NCBI RefSeq assembly: GCF_008806595.1
Contig: NZ_VZRB01000001.1
Coordinates: 457,893 to 521,892 of the forward strand
DNA length: 64,000 bases
Reading direction: 5' to 3'
Origin: Streptomyces luteolifulvus
Lineage (GTDB): Bacteria; Actinomycetota; Actinomycetes; Streptomycetales; Streptomycetaceae
The translations under genes and the position numbers were made by a program. The notes under the pieces were generated by a model. It ran no database searches. It saw only the letters and a list, made by a program, of their open reading frames with translations, and was not told where the DNA came from. The stretch's first letter is position 1, and every line of letters begins with the position of its first letter. Below, in pieces: positions 9,535 through 17,331 of the stretch.

Positions 9535-9975
9535 ATGGAGGAGCTCGACCGACAGATCGTGCAGCTGCTCGTCAAGGACGGGCGGATGAGCTACACAGAC
9601 CTGGGCAAGGCCACGGGGCTGTCCACGTCGGCCGTGCACCAGCGGGTGCGCCGGCTGGAGCAGCGCGGTGTGATCCGCGGCTATGCCGCGGTCGTCGACC
9701 CCGAAGCCGTGGGGCTGCCCATGACCGCCTTCATCTCGGTGAAGCCGTTCGACCCGAGCGCCCCCGACGACATAGCGGACCGGCTCGCCGACGTCCCCGA
9801 GATCGAGGCCTGCCACAGCGTCGCGGGCGACGAGAACTACATCCTCAAGGTGCGCGTGGCCACCCCGCACGAACTGGAGGAACTGCTCGCCCGGCTGCGC
9901 TCGCTGGCCGGGGTCTCCACGCGCACGACGGTGGTGCTGTCGACGCCGTACGAGGCACGACCCCCGCGGATCTGA
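9535..9975 (+). CDS. Lrp/AsnC-family transcriptional regulator
   Basis: A 146-residue Lrp/AsnC regulator. Residues about 1-50 form the HTH domain (MEELDRQIVQLLVKDGRMSY, then GLSTSAVHQRVRRLEQRGVI). Residues about 55-146 form the RAM ligand-binding domain (YAAVVDPEAVGLPMTAFISV, with GDENYILKVRV near the ligand site and a TRTTVVLST strand). Members bind amino acids and assemble as dimers or octamers. The gene ends 47 bases before an amidohydrolase gene on the same strand, which may be cotranscribed or regulated by it. A lysine or branched-chain amino acid role cannot be assigned. Confidence 0.9.
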   Translation: MEELDRQIVQLLVKDGRMSYTDLGKATGLSTSAVHQRVRRLEQRGVIRGYAAVVDPEAVGLPMTAFISVKPFDPSAPDDIADRLADVPEIEACHSVAGDENYILKVRVATPHELEELLARLRSLAGVSTRTTVVLSTPYEARPPRI

Positions 9976-10022
9976 CCCACCTGCGTGCCGGGCGGCTCGG
10001 GCGAGGCGCGAGACTGTTCCCC

Positions 10023-11636
10023 ATGAGTGAGCGCACCCCCGAGCCGAAGACCGTCCTGCTCCGCCGTGGCGAGGTCCACAGCCCCGCCGACCCGTTCGCG
10101 ACGGCGATGGTCGTGGAGCGCGGACATGTCGCCTGGGTCGGCTCCGAGGGCGCCGCCGAGGCCTTCGCGGAGGGTGTCGACGAGGTGATCGACCTCGACG
10201 GAGCCCTCGTCACCCCCGCGTTCACCGACGCACATGTGCACACCACCGCCACCGGTCTCGCCCTGACCGGCCTCGACCTGTCCGGCGCCGCCTCCCTGGA
10301 GGAGGCCCTCGTCCTCGTCCGGGACTTCGCCGCCGCCCGGCCCGCCGACCGCGTGCTGCTCGGTCACGGCTGGGACGCCGCGCGCTGGCCCGGCGGGCGC
10401 CCGCCGACGCGCGCCGAGCTCGACCGGGCCACCGGCGGACGCCCCTTGTACCTCAGCCGGATCGACGTCCACTCGGCGGTCGTCACCACGGCGCTCATCG
10501 ACAGGGTCCCCGGGGAGCTGCCCCGCGCGGACGCTCCCCTCACCAGCGACGCCCACCACGCCGTACGCGCCGCGGCCTTCGCCGCCGTCACGGCCCCACA
10601 GCGCACCGAGGCCCAGCGCTCGGCGCTCGCACAGGCCGCCTCCCTCGGCATCGGCACCGTCCACGAGTGCGGCGGCCCGGAGATCTCCTCGGAGGACGAC
10701 TTCACCGGCCTGCTGCGGCTCGCGGGCGAGGCTCCGGGCCCGCGCGTGGTCGGCTACTGGGCCGAGCAGGGCGACAAGGGTGTCGACAAGGCGCGCGAGC
10801 TCGGCGCGGCCGGCGCGGCGGGAGACCTGTTCGTCGACGGCGCCCTCGGCTCCCACACCGCCTGCCTGCACCAGCCGTACGCCGACGCCGGCCACACGGG
10901 CACCGCCTACCTGGACGCGGCCGCCGTCGCCGCCCACGTGGTCGCCTGCACCGAGGCGGGCCTCCAGGCGGGCTTCCACGCGATCGGTGACGCCGCCGTG
11001 ACGGCCGTGGTGGAGGGCGTGCGCGCCGCCGCCGAGAAGACCGGCCTCGCCCGGGTCCGCGCCGCCCGCCACCGTGTCGAGCACGCCGAGATGCTGACCC
11101 CCGAGACGGTCGCGGCCTTCGCGGAGCTCGGTCTGACCGCTTCCGTCCAGCCCGCCTTCGACGCGCTGTGGGGCGGTGAGGAGGGCATGTACGCCCAGCG
11201 CCTGGGCGGCGAGCGGGCCCGCACGCTCAACCCCTTCGCGGCCCTGCTGCGCGCGGGCGTCCCGCTCGCCTTCGGCTCCGACAGCCCGGTCACTCCCCTC
11301 GACCCGTGGGGCACCATCCGCGCGGCCGCCTTCCATCGCACCCCCGAGCACCGCGTCTCCGTGCGCGCCGCGTTCACCGCCCACACGCGCGGCGGCTGGC
11401 GGGCCGTCGGCCGGGACGATGCGGGCATCCTGGTGCCGGGCGCGCCCGCGGACTACGCGGTGTGGCACACCGGTGAGCTGGTCGTCCAGGCCCCGGACGA
11501 CCGGGTCGCCCGCTGGTCGACCGACCCCCGCTCCGGCACCCCCGGCCTGCCCGATCTGACCCCGGGCCGCGACCTCCCGGTCTGCCTGCGCACCGTGGTG
11601 GGCGGGCGAACGGTTTTCGTACGGCCGGGCGAGTGA
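10023..11636 (+). CDS. YtcJ-like amidohydrolase
   Basis: A 537-residue metal-dependent amidohydrolase of the YtcJ type (D-hydantoinase superfamily). The composite N-terminal domain (VLLRRGEVHSPADPF) leads to the metal-binding HxH in FTDAHVHTTATG. Further conserved segments are VHECGG, LFVDGALGSHTA, GFHAIGDAAV, the RHRVEHAEM strand and FGSDSPVTPLDPW, which together supply the other His and Asp ligands. The C-terminal part (ADYAVWHTGELVV) closes the composite domain. It would hydrolyse a C-N bond in a cyclic or N-acyl substrate in the cytoplasm. The Lrp/AsnC gene upstream hints at an amino-acid derivative, but this is inference. Confidence 0.88.
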   Translation: MSERTPEPKTVLLRRGEVHSPADPFATAMVVERGHVAWVGSEGAAEAFAEGVDEVIDLDGALVTPAFTDAHVHTTATGLALTGLDLSGAASLEEALVLVRDFAAARPADRVLLGHGWDAARWPGGRPPTRAELDRATGGRPLYLSRIDVHSAVVTTALIDRVPGELPRADAPLTSDAHHAVRAAAFAAVTAPQRTEAQRSALAQAASLGIGTVHECGGPEISSEDDFTGLLRLAGEAPGPRVVGYWAEQGDKGVDKARELGAAGAAGDLFVDGALGSHTACLHQPYADAGHTGTAYLDAAAVAAHVVACTEAGLQAGFHAIGDAAVTAVVEGVRAAAEKTGLARVRAARHRVEHAEMLTPETVAAFAELGLTASVQPAFDALWGGEEGMYAQRLGGERARTLNPFAALLRAGVPLAFGSDSPVTPLDPWGTIRAAAFHRTPEHRVSVRAAFTAHTRGGWRAVGRDDAGILVPGAPADYAVWHTGELVVQAPDDRVARWSTDPRSGTPGLPDLTPGRDLPVCLRTVVGGRTVFVRPGE

Positions 11637-11745
11637 TCTCCCGGGGTGGCGCGGTGCGGATCCACCGTCACCGCCCCGTCGCGCGACCTGCGCATCCTCT
11701 GCGCTGATCAGGTCTTTGGATAGATATCCGCAGGTCAAACGGCTG

Positions 11746-11776
11746 TTGACAGGCGGCGGCAGGGGGCCGGTAGGTT
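11746..11776 (+). promoter_or_regulatory. Sigma-HrdB-type promoter ahead of ppm1
   Basis: TTGACA (11746-11751) and TAGGTT (11771-11776) are separated by 19 bases. The -35 is perfect for the housekeeping sigma factor and the -10 fits the Streptomyces pattern TAnnnT. Transcription would start near 11783, leaving a leader of about 390 bases before ppm1. Confidence 0.5.
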
Positions 11777-12173
11777 CGGCCGAGTCCACCACCGGACGCC
11801 CGACCGGGGAACGTCCGCCCACTCGCCGCAGCGCCGCTGGGTCAGGGACGGTGTGCCGCACCGGGGCACCGTCACTGGGAGCCAGGCTCAGCGCCCGCGC
11901 CGCGTCGAGGGAGCGTTCCGGCCGGCCGGGGAGGTGTGACCCGGGTGGGGCCCGGACGCTCAGTAGACAACGGCTTTCGGTCGACCCGCAGCCAGCGGGT
12001 CCCAGGTCGGCCCGAAGGGCGCCGGGCCTCCATCCGCAGGACGAACCGCGGTCGAAGCGTGCATTCCTACCCCGCTCTTGCGGAAACGACACCACCGTAC
12101 GAACGTCCTGTCATGTCGGCGCAGGCAGCGGCCACTATGGTGGACCCCTGCGGACCGATGTGAAGGGGCAGCA
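11777..12173 (+). other. Long GC-rich leader between promoter and ppm1
   Basis: About 400 bases with no coding frame I can support: the open frames here have runs of Arg, Pro and Ser and no family features. If the promoter at 11746 is used, this is an unusually long 5' leader. I see no riboswitch class I recognise. A second promoter nearer to ppm1 is possible. Confidence 0.35.
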
Positions 12174-12977
12174 GTGAACGACGGTGACGGGACCCTCGGG
12201 GCACAGGCCCAAGGGAGACGGTTCGGCCCGCTCGGCACGGCGTTGGTGATCATCCCGACCTACAACGAGGCGGAGAACATCAAGGCGATCGTCGGCCGGG
12301 TGCGCAAAGCGGTCCCCGAGGCGCACGTGCTCGTGGCCGACGACAACAGCCCCGACGGCACCGGCAAGCTCGCCGACGAACTCGCCGCCGGCGACGACCA
12401 GGTCCAGGTGCTGCACCGCAAGGGCAAGGAGGGCCTCGGCGCCGCCTACCTCGCGGGCTTCCGCTGGGGCATGGACAACGGCTACGGCGTCCTGATCGAG
12501 ATGGACGCCGACGGCTCCCACCAGCCCGAGGAACTGCCCCGTCTGCTGACCGCGCTCAAGGGTGCCGACCTGGTCCTCGGCTCCCGCTGGGTGCCGGGGG
12601 GCCGGGTCGTGAACTGGCCGAAGTCCCGCGAGCTCATCTCCCGCGGCGGCAGCCTCTACTCACGTCTCGCCCTCGACCTGCCGCTGCGCGACATCACCGG
12701 CGGCTACCGCGCCTTCCGCCGCGAGACCCTCGAAGGGCTCGGCCTCGACGACGTCGCCTCCCAGGGCTACTGCTTCCAGGTCGACCTCGCCCGCCGCGCG
12801 GTGAGGGCCGGCTACCACGTCGTCGAGGTGCCCATCACGTTCGTCGAGCGCGAGCTCGGTGACTCCAAGATGAGCCGGGACATCCTCGTGGAAGCCCTGT
12901 GGCGGGTCACGACCTGGGGCGTGGGGGAGCGGTTCGGCAAGATAACCGGCCGCGGCGGCAGGTCGTCGCCGCGGTGA
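12174..12977 (+). CDS. ppm1: Polyprenol monophosphomannose synthase
   Basis: A 267-residue GT2 glycosyltransferase that moves mannose from GDP-mannose to polyprenyl phosphate, supplying the lipid-linked mannose used for protein O-mannosylation and mannolipids. Visible motifs are VIIPTYNEAENI at the nucleotide site, VADDNSPDGTG, and EMDADGSHQPEELP (the DAD metal-binding site), then GSRWVPGGRVVNWP and ITGGYRAFRRETLE. The GTG at 12174 is chosen because AAGGGGCAGC lies just upstream. There is no fused acyltransferase domain and no C-terminal membrane helix, so it is a soluble, membrane-associated single-domain type, as in S. coelicolor. fxsA follows 122 bases downstream. Confidence 0.92.
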   Translation: MNDGDGTLGAQAQGRRFGPLGTALVIIPTYNEAENIKAIVGRVRKAVPEAHVLVADDNSPDGTGKLADELAAGDDQVQVLHRKGKEGLGAAYLAGFRWGMDNGYGVLIEMDADGSHQPEELPRLLTALKGADLVLGSRWVPGGRVVNWPKSRELISRGGSLYSRLALDLPLRDITGGYRAFRRETLEGLGLDDVASQGYCFQVDLARRAVRAGYHVVEVPITFVERELGDSKMSRDILVEALWRVTTWGVGERFGKITGRGGRSSPR

Positions 12978-13040
12978 CACAGCACTGACAGCCGTGCGGG
13001 CACGGCCGGGGGGACACCGCTGACCGGCCCCTTGTCCCTC

Positions 13041-13082
13041 TTGTCCCGCACAGAGCCGGACTTATCCCGCACTGAGCCGGAC
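13041..13082. repeat. Tandem 21-bp repeat upstream of fxsA
   Basis: Two adjacent copies: TTGTCCCGCACAGAGCCGGAC (first 20 bases at 13041-13060) and TTATCCCGCACTGAGCCGGAC at 13062-13082, differing at two positions. The array ends 17 bases before the fxsA start. It could be a pair of operator sites or a duplicated promoter segment. Confidence 0.6.
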
Positions 13083-13099
13083 CCATGCACACTTGAGGC

Positions 13100-13660
13100 A
13101 TGACGACTGGCGCTTCGACCCCCACGCACCCCGCCCGGCCCCGGCGCTCCCGGCTGCGGACCTTCCTGCCGCTCGGCATCGCCGCCTGGCTGGTGCTGGA
13201 GATCTGGCTGCTGACCGTGGTCGCGGGCGCCTCGAACGGATTCGTGGTCTTCCTGCTGCTGCTCGCCGGATTCGTGCTCGGCGCGGTGGTGATCAAGCGG
13301 GCGGGCCGACGCGCCTTCCAGAATCTCAACGAGGCGTTGCAGCGGGGCGAGGCCCCCTCGGACTCGCGCGGCGGCGGCAACGGGCTGATGATGCTGGGCG
13401 GTCTGCTCCTCATGCTGCCCGGCCTGGTCTCGGACGCCGTGGGCCTGCTGCTCCTGGTCCCCCCGGTCCAGAAGGCCGTGAGCCGGTATGCGGAACGCAC
13501 CTTCGAGCGCAAGCTGCGCGCGGCCGCCCCGGGCACCCTGGGCGATGCGTTCCAGCAGGTCCGGATCCACCGTCCCGACGGGAAGGTGGTGCAGGGCGAG
13601 GTCATCAGGGACGAGCCGGGCGACACCCCGCAGGACCCTCGGCCGCCGCTGACACGCTGA
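13100..13660 (+). CDS. fxsA: FxsA-family membrane protein
   Basis: A 186-residue inner-membrane protein of the FxsA family. In E. coli FxsA relieves exclusion of phage T7 by the F plasmid; its normal job is unclear. The order seen is a basic N-terminus, helix 1 (LRTFLPLGIAAWLVLEIWLL), helix 2 (GFVVFLLLLAGFVLGAVVI), a KRAGRRAFQNLNEALQRGE cytoplasmic loop, a third hydrophobic region with the family's GGLLLMLPGLVSDAVGLLLL, and a charged tail of about 60 residues with a second basic segment. The start ATG at 13100 is the natural one. It shares a convergent terminator with rbpA. Confidence 0.88.
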   Translation: MTTGASTPTHPARPRRSRLRTFLPLGIAAWLVLEIWLLTVVAGASNGFVVFLLLLAGFVLGAVVIKRAGRRAFQNLNEALQRGEAPSDSRGGGNGLMMLGGLLLMLPGLVSDAVGLLLLVPPVQKAVSRYAERTFERKLRAAAPGTLGDAFQQVRIHRPDGKVVQGEVIRDEPGDTPQDPRPPLTR

Positions 13661-13697
13661 GCTCCGCCCGCGAACGGCCGAGCTCCGCCTCCGGACA

Positions 13698-13746
13698 CAC
13701 GAGACCGCGGGCCCCGTACCTCACGTACGGAGCCCGCGGTCTCGTG
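13698..13746. terminator. Strong bidirectional terminator between fxsA and rbpA
   Basis: Arms CACGAGACCGCGGGCCCCGT and ACGGAGCCCGCGGTCTCGTG (plus an AC/GT pair each side of the loop CTCAC) form a stem of about 22 base pairs with one mismatch. It lies between two convergent genes. Confidence 0.88.
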
Positions 13747-13779
13747 CTTGTGTCGTGTTCCGCCCGACCCGCCGAGGAA

Positions 13780-14154
13780 CTAAGCCGACTTGCGGCTGTC
13801 CCGCGGATGCACCGCGATGTTCATCGCACCGGAGCGGAGAACGGCCAGACGCTCCTCGAGGACCTCTTCGAGTTCCTCACGGGTGCGCCGCTCCATCAGC
13901 ATGTCCCAATGCGTACGCGCGGGCTTGGCCTTCTTCTCTTCAGGGCCGTCGCCGTCCACAAGGAGTGCCGTGGCCCCGCAGACCTTGCACTCCCACTCCG
14001 GCGGGATCTCCGCCTCGACCGAGAAGGGCATCTCGAACCGGTGCCCCTTCTCGCATGCGTACTCCACGGCCTGGCGCGGGGCCAGGTCGATGCCGCGGTC
14101 CGTCTCGTAGCTGGTCACCACGAGGCGCGTGCCGCGAAGAGCTCGCTCACTCAT
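13780..14154 (-). CDS. rbpA: RNA polymerase-binding protein RbpA
   Basis: A 124-residue actinobacterial transcription factor that binds RNA polymerase and the principal sigma factor and stabilises promoter complexes; it also lowers rifampicin sensitivity in Streptomyces. The core zinc-type domain has Cys34, His38, Cys56 and Cys59 (YACEKGHRF and WECKVCGATALL). A basic linker (EEKKAKPARTHWDMLMERR) and an acidic sigma-interaction helix (TREELEEVLEERLAVLRSG) follow, and the tail ends AVHPRDSRKSA. Length and order match the family. A sigma-R-type promoter lies 62-87 bases upstream, in agreement with known control of rbpA by the disulfide-stress sigma factor. Confidence 0.97.
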   Translation of the reverse strand: MSERALRGTRLVVTSYETDRGIDLAPRQAVEYACEKGHRFEMPFSVEAEIPPEWECKVCGATALLVDGDGPEEKKAKPARTHWDMLMERRTREELEEVLEERLAVLRSGAMNIAVHPRDSRKSA

Positions 14155-14215
14155 GAATCGTGCCTCCCGGGCTTGTCGCCCACAGGACAGGTGTCGCTGT
14201 CGTCGTCATCCGGTC

Positions 14216-14241
14216 AACGTCCGGTCGGCGGTAAAGATTCC
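14216..14241 (-). promoter_or_regulatory. Sigma-R-type promoter of rbpA
   Basis: On the minus strand, GGAAT (14241-14237), an 18-base spacer, then GTT (14218-14216). This is an exact match to the sigma-R consensus GGAAT-N18-GTT. The distance to the rbpA start leaves a leader of about 55 bases. Confidence 0.85.
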
Positions 14242-14409
14242 CGTTCCGGGTCATGCGTCGCCGTCGTAGCCGCCCCTTGTTGTACCCACCAGCGCCCGGT
14301 TTGTCACATCTGCTAGCAGATGTCACCCAGCGTTTCGGCATCTTTGACGCGCAGTAACGGTACGCCTGGCAGGCCAAACGCGTACACTACAGCCCTTTCG
14401 TGTTGAACG

Positions 14410-15762
14410 CTAAATCCTTTCGGGAACCGGATTGCCCGCGGCGCCGATCGCCCGCCGCACCGGAACCCGCGCGAGCAGCACGAACCCGATGACGAAGAAG
14501 GCCACCAGCGAGATGATCGCGTCCCGATAACTGCCGGTCAGCTGGTAGGTGACCCCGAACAGCAGTGGGCCGAGCCAGCTCATGCCGCGGTCGCTCATCT
14601 CGTACGCCGAGAAGTACTCGGCCTCCTTGCCGGGCGGCACGAGGTGCGAGAACAGGGACCGGGACAGGGCCTGGCTGCCGCCGAGGACGAGTCCGATCCC
14701 GGCGGCGAGGACGAAGAACCAGACCGGCGCCCCGGCGGGCAGGAAGTACCCGGCCCCGAGCGTCACCGTCCAGGCGATCAGCGAACCGAGGATCGTGCGC
14801 TTCGCGCCGTACACCTTCGCCAGCCGGCCCATGCCCAGCGCCCCCGCCACCGCGAGCACCTGGACCAGCAGCACGGCGCCGATGAGGGTCGACTGCCCGA
14901 GTCCCAGCTCCTCGGAACCGTAGACGGAGGCCTGGGAGATCACCGTCTGGATGCCGTCGTTGTAGATCAGGTAGGCCAGGAGGAAGGCGAGGGTCAGCGG
15001 GTGGCGGCGCATGTCCCGGAGGGTCGCGGCGAGCTGCCGGAACGCGGGGGCGGACTGCTCCGTCGTCGCGGTGCGGCGGTCGCGGAGCCGGCGCAGCGGC
15101 ACCAGGGTGAAGGCACCCCACCACAGTCCGGCCGACGCCAGACAGATGCGGACCGCCTCTCCCTCCGAGAGGCCGAAGGTGTCGTGGGCGGTGTACAGGA
15201 CCAGATTCACGACCAGGACCAGCGACCCCGCCGCATAGCCGAAGGCCCAGCCCCGGGAGGAGACCGCGTCGCGCTCCTCCGGCGGGGCGATCTGCGGCAG
15301 ATAGGAGTTGTAGAGCATCGTCCCGACGGACTGGGCGGCGTTGGCGACGACCAGCAGCACGCCGCCGAGCAGATAGCGGTCGCCGTCGAGGAAGAACATG
15401 CCGGTGGTCGCCGCGGCCCCCGTATAGGCGGCGGCCGCCAGGAGGGGCTTCTTGCGCCCGCTCCGGTCGGCGGCCGCGCCCACCAGGGGCATCACGATCA
15501 CGGCCACGATCACCGACAGGCTCACCGCGTACGCGAAGAAGGACCCGGCGCGCACCGGGATCCCCAGCGGATGCACAAACCCGTCGGCGTCCGCCGCCTT
15601 GGCGACCGAGGTCAGATAGGGACCCAGGAACACGGTGAGCACGCTCGTCGAGTAGACGGAGCACGCCCAGTCGTAGAAGTACCAGCCGCGCTGTTCGCGC
15701 CGCCGCTGGGCGATCTCGCCGGCCTCGTCGGCCGAACCCGCCCGCACGGTGTCGGTGCCCAC
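14410..15762 (-). CDS. UMF1/Atg22-like MFS transporter
   Basis: A 450-residue major-facilitator protein of the UMF1 (Atg22-like) type. The N-terminus has the family feature GWYFYDWACSVYSTSVLTVF just before the first helix. About twelve hydrophobic segments follow, with the loop motif AADRSGRKKPLL between helices 2 and 3 and RLAKVYGAKRTI in the second half. The VPPGKEAEYFSAYEMSDRGMSWLGPLLFG segment is typical of this subfamily. Yeast relatives export amino acids from the vacuole; the bacterial substrate is unknown. The gene stops 255 bases before the rbpA start on the same strand and may be transcribed separately, since rbpA has its own promoter. Confidence 0.85.
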   Translation of the reverse strand: MGTDTVRAGSADEAGEIAQRRREQRGWYFYDWACSVYSTSVLTVFLGPYLTSVAKAADADGFVHPLGIPVRAGSFFAYAVSLSVIVAVIVMPLVGAAADRSGRKKPLLAAAAYTGAAATTGMFFLDGDRYLLGGVLLVVANAAQSVGTMLYNSYLPQIAPPEERDAVSSRGWAFGYAAGSLVLVVNLVLYTAHDTFGLSEGEAVRICLASAGLWWGAFTLVPLRRLRDRRTATTEQSAPAFRQLAATLRDMRRHPLTLAFLLAYLIYNDGIQTVISQASVYGSEELGLGQSTLIGAVLLVQVLAVAGALGMGRLAKVYGAKRTILGSLIAWTVTLGAGYFLPAGAPVWFFVLAAGIGLVLGGSQALSRSLFSHLVPPGKEAEYFSAYEMSDRGMSWLGPLLFGVTYQLTGSYRDAIISLVAFFVIGFVLLARVPVRRAIGAAGNPVPERI

Positions 15763-15814
15763 CCGTGCCCTCGCTTCCCCGTGAAGGTGCCGCGCGAAGG
15801 CGTTCGCTCAGGGG

Positions 15815-16582
15815 TCAGACCCAGACGCCCCGTTCTTCCATGACCTTGCGCAACGTGTCGATGTGATCGGTCATGATGCCATCGACTCCCAGGTCGAGCA
15901 GCCGGTGCATGCGCTCGGGTTCGTTGATCGTCCACACATGCACCTGGAGCCCGCGCGCGTGGGCGGTGCGGATGAAGCGGTGGTCCACCACCTGGATACC
16001 GGACTGGGACTCGGGCACCTGGGCGGCGACCGCGGAGCCGCGCAGCGCGGCCGGCACGCCCCACGAGCGCAGCCGGAGGTTGAGCACGCCCCGGGTGCCG
16101 TACGACGTCGCCAGGCGCGGCCCCGCCAGATGCTGGGCGCGGACCACGCGCGCCTCGGAGAACGAGCCGACGCAGATCCGGTCCCAGGCGTTCGTGCGCT
16201 CGATCAGGTCGAGCAGGGGGTGGAGTGCGGGCTCCGCCTTGATGTCGATGTTCCAGCGCACCTCGGGGAAGCTCTCCAGGAGCTCCTCGAAGAGGGGCAC
16301 CGGCTCCTTGCCCGCCACGCGCGCGTGCCGCACGTCCTTCCAGGGCAGGTCGGCTATCCGGCCCGCCCCGTCCGTCACCCGGTCCAGCGTCGAGTCGTGG
16401 AACGCGACCAGCTTCCCGTCCGCGGTCGAGTGGACGTCGGTCTCGATGTACCGGTATCCCGCCTGGACCGCACGCCGGAACTGCAGCTCGGTGTTCTCCA
16501 GCCCGTCCGCCGCACCGCCCCGGTGGGCGAAGGGGATGGGGCCGGGATGGTCGAGGTAGGGGTGGCGTATACGCGTGGTCAC
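15815..16582 (-). CDS. Glycerophosphodiester phosphodiesterase
   Basis: A 255-residue GDPD enzyme that splits glycerophosphodiesters (from phospholipid turnover) into glycerol-3-phosphate and an alcohol. The catalytic pieces are AHRGGAADGLENT (first His and the Arg-Gly), YIETDVHSTADGKLVAFHD (metal-binding Glu-x-Asp and second His) and the later WNIDIKAEP strand. The end has VHVWTINEPERMHRLLDLGVDGIMTD, also typical. No signal peptide is visible, so it acts in the cytoplasm. The GTG start at 16582 overlaps the stop of the YczE gene by four bases (GTGA), which implies translational coupling. Confidence 0.92.
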   Translation of the reverse strand: MTTRIRHPYLDHPGPIPFAHRGGAADGLENTELQFRRAVQAGYRYIETDVHSTADGKLVAFHDSTLDRVTDGAGRIADLPWKDVRHARVAGKEPVPLFEELLESFPEVRWNIDIKAEPALHPLLDLIERTNAWDRICVGSFSEARVVRAQHLAGPRLATSYGTRGVLNLRLRSWGVPAALRGSAVAAQVPESQSGIQVVDHRFIRTAHARGLQVHVWTINEPERMHRLLDLGVDGIMTDHIDTLRKVMEERGVWV

Positions 16583-17232
16583 CGTCGAAGTATCGCTCGC
16601 TCCGGTGGCCCGGCGGCAACGACCGTGCTGCCGCGGGATGCCGACGGGACGGCGAACAGCCGCAGGAAGAGCTGGGCGAGCGGGCCGATCGAGAGCGCGT
16701 ACAGAAGGGTGCCGGCGCCGATGGTGCCGCCGAGGACGAAGCCGGTGACCACGACCGCGAACTCGACGACGGTCCGCATCAGCCGGATCGAGCGGCCGGT
16801 GCGCCGGTGCAGTCCGGTCATCAGCCCGTCGCGTGGGCCCGGACCGAAGCGGGCGGCGATGTACAGGCCGGTGGCCACGCCGTTGAGCAGGATGCCGGCG
16901 AGGAGAAGCGCAATCCGTACGGCCAGGGTGTGCGCCTCCGGGACGGCGGCGAGGGTGCCGTCCATGGCGATCCCGACCACGAAGACGTTGGAGACCGTGC
17001 CCAGGCCCGGCCGCTGGCGCAGGGGGATCCACAGGAGCAGCACTGCCGCGCCCACGATGATCGAGACGACGCCGATCGTCAGGCCGGTCAGTTCGGCCAG
17101 TCCCTGGTGCAGCACGTTCCAGGGTTCGAGACCGAGGCCCGCGTCCACGAGCAGGGCCGAACTCGCTCCGTAGAGCGCCAGGCCGACGTACAGCTGGATC
17201 AACCGCCGCCCGATGCGGCTGGGTTCGGACAA
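16579..17232 (-). CDS. YczE-like membrane protein
   Basis: A 217-residue membrane protein of the YczE/YitT-like type with five or six hydrophobic segments: RLIQLYVGLALYGASSALLV, IGVVSIIVGAAVLLLWIPL, VRIALLLAGILLNGVATGLY, MRTVVEFAVVVTGFVLGG and LLYALSIGPLAQLFLRL. The segment ARFGPGPRDGLMTGLHRRTG is highly conserved in this family. The best start is TTG 17232, preceded by GGGGG at good spacing; the alternative ATG seen nearby is in another frame. It faces a MocR-type regulator gene, an arrangement known for yczE-yczR in Bacillus. Substrate and function remain unknown. Confidence 0.82.
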   Translation of the reverse strand: MSEPSRIGRRLIQLYVGLALYGASSALLVDAGLGLEPWNVLHQGLAELTGLTIGVVSIIVGAAVLLLWIPLRQRPGLGTVSNVFVVGIAMDGTLAAVPEAHTLAVRIALLLAGILLNGVATGLYIAARFGPGPRDGLMTGLHRRTGRSIRLMRTVVEFAVVVTGFVLGGTIGAGTLLYALSIGPLAQLFLRLFAVPSASRGSTVVAAGPPERAILRR

Positions 17233-17262
17233 GACATGCCCCCGGTGGTCGTAGTGGCCTGG

Positions 17263-17291
17263 TTCATGACACCCTGTGGCTGGGTGATGAA
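17263..17291. promoter_or_regulatory. Imperfect inverted repeat between yczE-like and MocR genes
   Basis: TTCATGACACCC, seven bases, GGGTGATGAA. The arms match except for one or two bulged bases. It sits in the 99-base divergent region between the two starts (17232 and 17332) and is a good candidate for the MocR regulator's binding site controlling both genes. Confidence 0.5.
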
Positions 17292-17331
17292 CACCATCCA
17301 TGGCCAATTCGGGGAAGGTGGACTGATTTCC

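Noticed and set aside
11716..12177. 153-residue open frame between the amidohydrolase gene and ppm1
   Set aside because: Arg/Pro/Ser-rich with no domain, and it runs into the ppm1 start. Treated as leader RNA.
13021..13082. CRISPR-like repeat upstream of fxsA
   Set aside because: Only two directly adjacent copies with no spacer and no cas genes; it is a short tandem repeat.
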